DNA of 64,000 bases from Bradysia coprophila. Taxonomy: Eukaryota > Arthropoda > Insecta > Diptera > Sciaridae. Positions 61,430 through 64,000 of the stretch are shown here, piece after piece. Position 1 is the first letter of the stretch. Each line of letters opens with the position of its first letter. The position numbers and the translations under genes are program-made. The notes below the pieces were generated by a model. The model had not been told where the DNA came from. It saw nothing but the letters and a program-made list of their open reading frames with translations, and did not search any database. The stretch spans positions 3,100,001 to 3,164,000 of the forward strand of contig NW_023503373.1 of NCBI RefSeq assembly GCF_014529535.1. Reading direction: 5' to 3'.

Positions 61430-61919
61430 CATCATAATGATTATTGCAGATTCCCACTCCTCCTAAAATTCATAAAATTCCTAAAATGGACCAAATCCTC
61501 CTAAAATTCATAAAATTCCATAAAATGGACCAAATCCTCCTAAAATCTCCAAAAATCTTCTAAAACTCCTAAAATTCTCTAAAAATAGCCCACACTATCA
61601 AAGAATTTTTTTAATAAAACTGAAAAACAAGTAATTTTTTTAATTACGCTGCAATGAATTTGAAAAACAGTCCTTTCTTTGAGTCATGCAAACAGCGATC
61701 CTGAACGTGGATTTAGCGAAACAAATATATTCTCGAGGATCTCAGCTTGTTAGTAGATGCGACTATCGTCGCACTTCGACCAAAATTATGGTGAATCTTG
61801 TTAACTTGAAAGAAGGGTCCAGTCGACAGAAGAACAACTGATAAATACCAAGTGCTGGTCTTAACTGGCGTCAAAAAAGTGTAAACCATAAAAGTTTCAA
61901 TTATTGAACTACATAAGGA
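61430..61919. repeat. Extra copy of the unit tail (minisatellite + transposase scrap)
   Basis: Repeats about 51470-51941 and 60430-60905, ending at the assembly gap. It contains the CCTAAAA minisatellite and the ERGFS fragment with further indels. Confidence 0.8.
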
Positions 61920-61944
61920 NNNNNNNNNNNNNNNNNNNNNNNNN
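61920..61944. other. Assembly gap (25 Ns)
   Basis: A run of 25 N separates the repeated tail from the middle of another M64 gene. The true distance is unknown. The junction lies within the array, so part of a unit is missing. Confidence 0.99.
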
Positions 61945-63337
61945 TGCACAGTATGCTAGACAAGTAAAAATTTCTTGCTCATTCAACTACAAACAATAGA
62001 TTGAAAATACTGCGCATCTAGATTGTCAACTGACTGGTGCTGGAGGCTGTGACTATTCCTTCATTGATTGGAAACGACGACTTTTATGGTGGCTAGGCGG
62101 CGAGTTTTTTATTTCTACGGAATCGGAACGTACCGGAACGTTGTACTCAGACATGAAATGGGTAAAATAGGCAGCCCTAACAAATGGGACAAATTGCAGA
62201 TGCTTTTTTTGATCTTTTTAAGAGTCATAAATTTCGTTTAAATGTCGGGGAGGAGTAACGATAATGATCATCTATCGTGGTGTTAATCTGCAAGCCAATT
62301 TTAACTCTCGTCACCACTAAGTGGGTCATTGTTGACCGATCGAAATGTGCGAGAGGAAAGAGCAATATACAGACTATTACAGTATCCGTGGGCAGATCTA
62401 GCATCTGGCCTCAATCAATTTAATTTTACTTCTGATGGTCAATACTCTCGATGGTATCTCGATGTATCGGTAAGTGCAGCTGGCGAGGCGGATTCTCTTG
62501 AATTTGTTCTTGACGGTGAAATTCTACCTTGGGAATCGCGTGGTAGTGATGACAGAGAATTCTACAGTTGGTTGAACGATGCGGGATTCTCGGAAGGTAT
62601 TATCACTTTTCTTAATCAAAATAGTACTTAATGGTATGGTACTCAAGGTGAACATACATTTTCGGTTCGCTCTAAAACCGCATCTACCAACCCTGCCATT
62701 CCAAGAATGATCTGTTCGGTAAGACTATATGAGTTTGGCAACGAAGATGAGTTCCATATTGACAATAGCGTGGTATCTGCATACCCTACTTGGGATGTAA
62801 GCAGACGAGTAACTTATCGCCCAACTAATGCAGGATGTCTAATGAGGAATATGACTCACAACGAATTTTGTTCTGTATGCAAGGAGGAATGTGGTACCAA
62901 TTTTTCCAGAGAATTTCTCTAATTGGTGCGAATTCAGTTCATAAATTATCCATGACGTGGGTCTCATGCATATTTTCTCACTTTTTAGATGATGTCACAG
63001 TGAGTAAAATATCGAATCCTGATAAGACAAAACGTGTCGAAGTCAACACGTTGAAATTGGCACATTTGCGAGCACCTGGAAATGAAGTGGAAGGCGAGAT
63101 TTTGGAAATTCGTTGGTTTATGGTGGACAGCAACGGCCGGAATTCGATGATCAGTTTGTGATCGATGCTGAGGGAGGTACCTGGTCCGGTGTCTGTGCAT
63201 TTCATTACCCCAGAAGTCAGATATGATCCCAACGCGCTGTTGCATGATTCAGAAACATTACTGTAACATTCCCAGTTAATTCAACAATGTCAAGTCTTCC
63301 TTCTGCGACTGATAATGCAAAACATTTATTGATCTAA
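61945..63337 (+). pseudogene. M64 peptidase gene, copy 3, 5'-truncated by the gap
   Basis: Corresponds to about 47035-48430, from the end of exon 2 to the stop codon. The first ~350 bp after the gap carry several indels and a few substitutions, including around the HE motif exon. From about 62350 onward it nearly equals copy 1. Whether the gene is broken or just badly assembled at the gap edge cannot be told. Confidence 0.8.
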
Positions 63338-63478
63338 ATTAAAATTGGGTGTAAATTTACAATTCAAATTTTATTTCGAACGAGTGCCAAAAGTCAAATC
63401 TACTGAACACACAAATACCTTCCCTAGAAAAGATTTTTTTTTTTAATTACCAAATTTTAACGAGATTGAAAAGTTGGA

Positions 63479-64000
63479 CTAAATTCTTTCGATGTACCAC
63501 GGCCTTCTTTGCGATTCACCTCTGAGTTTCAGTTTCGGCAGCATTTGCCGTTCTTCTTCAATTTTACGTGATCGCATGAAGCAAAATAGCCGCAATGAAA
63601 CGTAATAGAAGAGCTCAACTATGCTCAGTATTGAAACACCCATAAATAGTCCCAGTAGACCTCCACAAGACGACACAAAATCTGTAAGTCCAACTAGCTC
63701 GGAGCGTTTCGATGTAATGAACTGATTTTCTTTGAAGAAAATGGAAAAGGAGGCAAATTGATACCTGTCCGAAATTGATAAATTGTAAAACCTTCATTCA
63801 TTTCTGATCGTATGCGTAATGGGCAAACCCTTCAACCACCGCTCCGGTATGATTTAAGGCTTTGTAAAAGTTTTTCCATTCGTATGACGACTGCGATATT
63901 TCAGTATCGTAGGAAATGCTGGTACAAGCTGGCAGGCAGTTACAGCTATTAATTTTCTTGGACGTTTCAACTGTATCGGAGTCCTCCAATAAATCCATTT
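63479..64000 (-). CDS. ppk: Pickpocket gene, copy 3 (partial at window end)
   Basis: Last exon (63479 to about 63764) and part of exon 5 match copy 1 essentially base for base, including the two-G sequence that keeps the splice in frame. The rest lies beyond the window. Confidence 0.8.

Overview
The window reads as nuclear DNA of an insect, most likely a nematoceran fly. It is AT-rich, with short (50-90 nt) introns mixed with a few kilobase-scale ones. It carries recognisable insect or animal genes: a leucine-rich-repeat secreted protein, TTLL1, UQCRQ, mRpL23, Hsc70Cb (Hsp110), pickpocket-type DEG/ENaC channels and a trunk/PTTH-like cystine-knot factor. Placement among flies (a fungus-gnat-like lineage would fit) is inference; I could not search databases.

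Layout. 0.2-1.5 kb: secreted LRR protein (-). 2.1-6.6 kb: an apparently intact Ty3/gypsy-class LTR retrotransposon with perfect CACAT target-site duplications and identical LTRs of only 111 bp. 6.6-9 kb: nested inverted-repeat elements, one built around a GGATTAAAT minisatellite. 9-21 kb: mostly non-coding, with two candidate small secreted-peptide genes and a dispersed 15-bp motif. 21-23 kb: a six-exon secreted cystine-knot gene (-) with its own TATA box. 24-27.4 kb: a seven-exon TTLL1 tubulin polyglutamylase (-). 29.5-31.2 kb: two divergent mitochondrial genes, UQCRQ (-) and mRpL23 (+). 31.5-34.3 kb: hairpin and inverted-repeat elements, tandem repeats and a decayed retroelement fragment. 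34.7-41.8 kb: a seven-exon Hsc70Cb (+) with a heat-shock element upstream and a 3.65-kb first intron.

43 kb to the end is a tandem array of an ~8.9-kb unit. Each unit carries a peptidase M64 ('IgA peptidase' family) gene with a signal peptide and six exons, convergent with a pickpocket channel gene, plus a duplicated fragment of that channel gene, a large foldback repeat and a hAT-like transposase scrap. Copy 1 (43.05-51.94 kb) has intact reading frames after splicing. Copy 2 (51.98-60.9 kb) is the same sequence peppered with single-base insertions and deletions, which looks more like unpolished assembly than evolution. Copy 3 is cut by a 25-N gap and runs off the window end.

The genes do not form one pathway. 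The parts most worth following are the M64/pickpocket array (possible bacterial or fungal origin of the peptidase, and real copy number), the trunk/PTTH-like gene with an internal duplication, the small secreted-peptide candidates, and the near-perfect 90-bp-arm hairpin at 31.5 kb.
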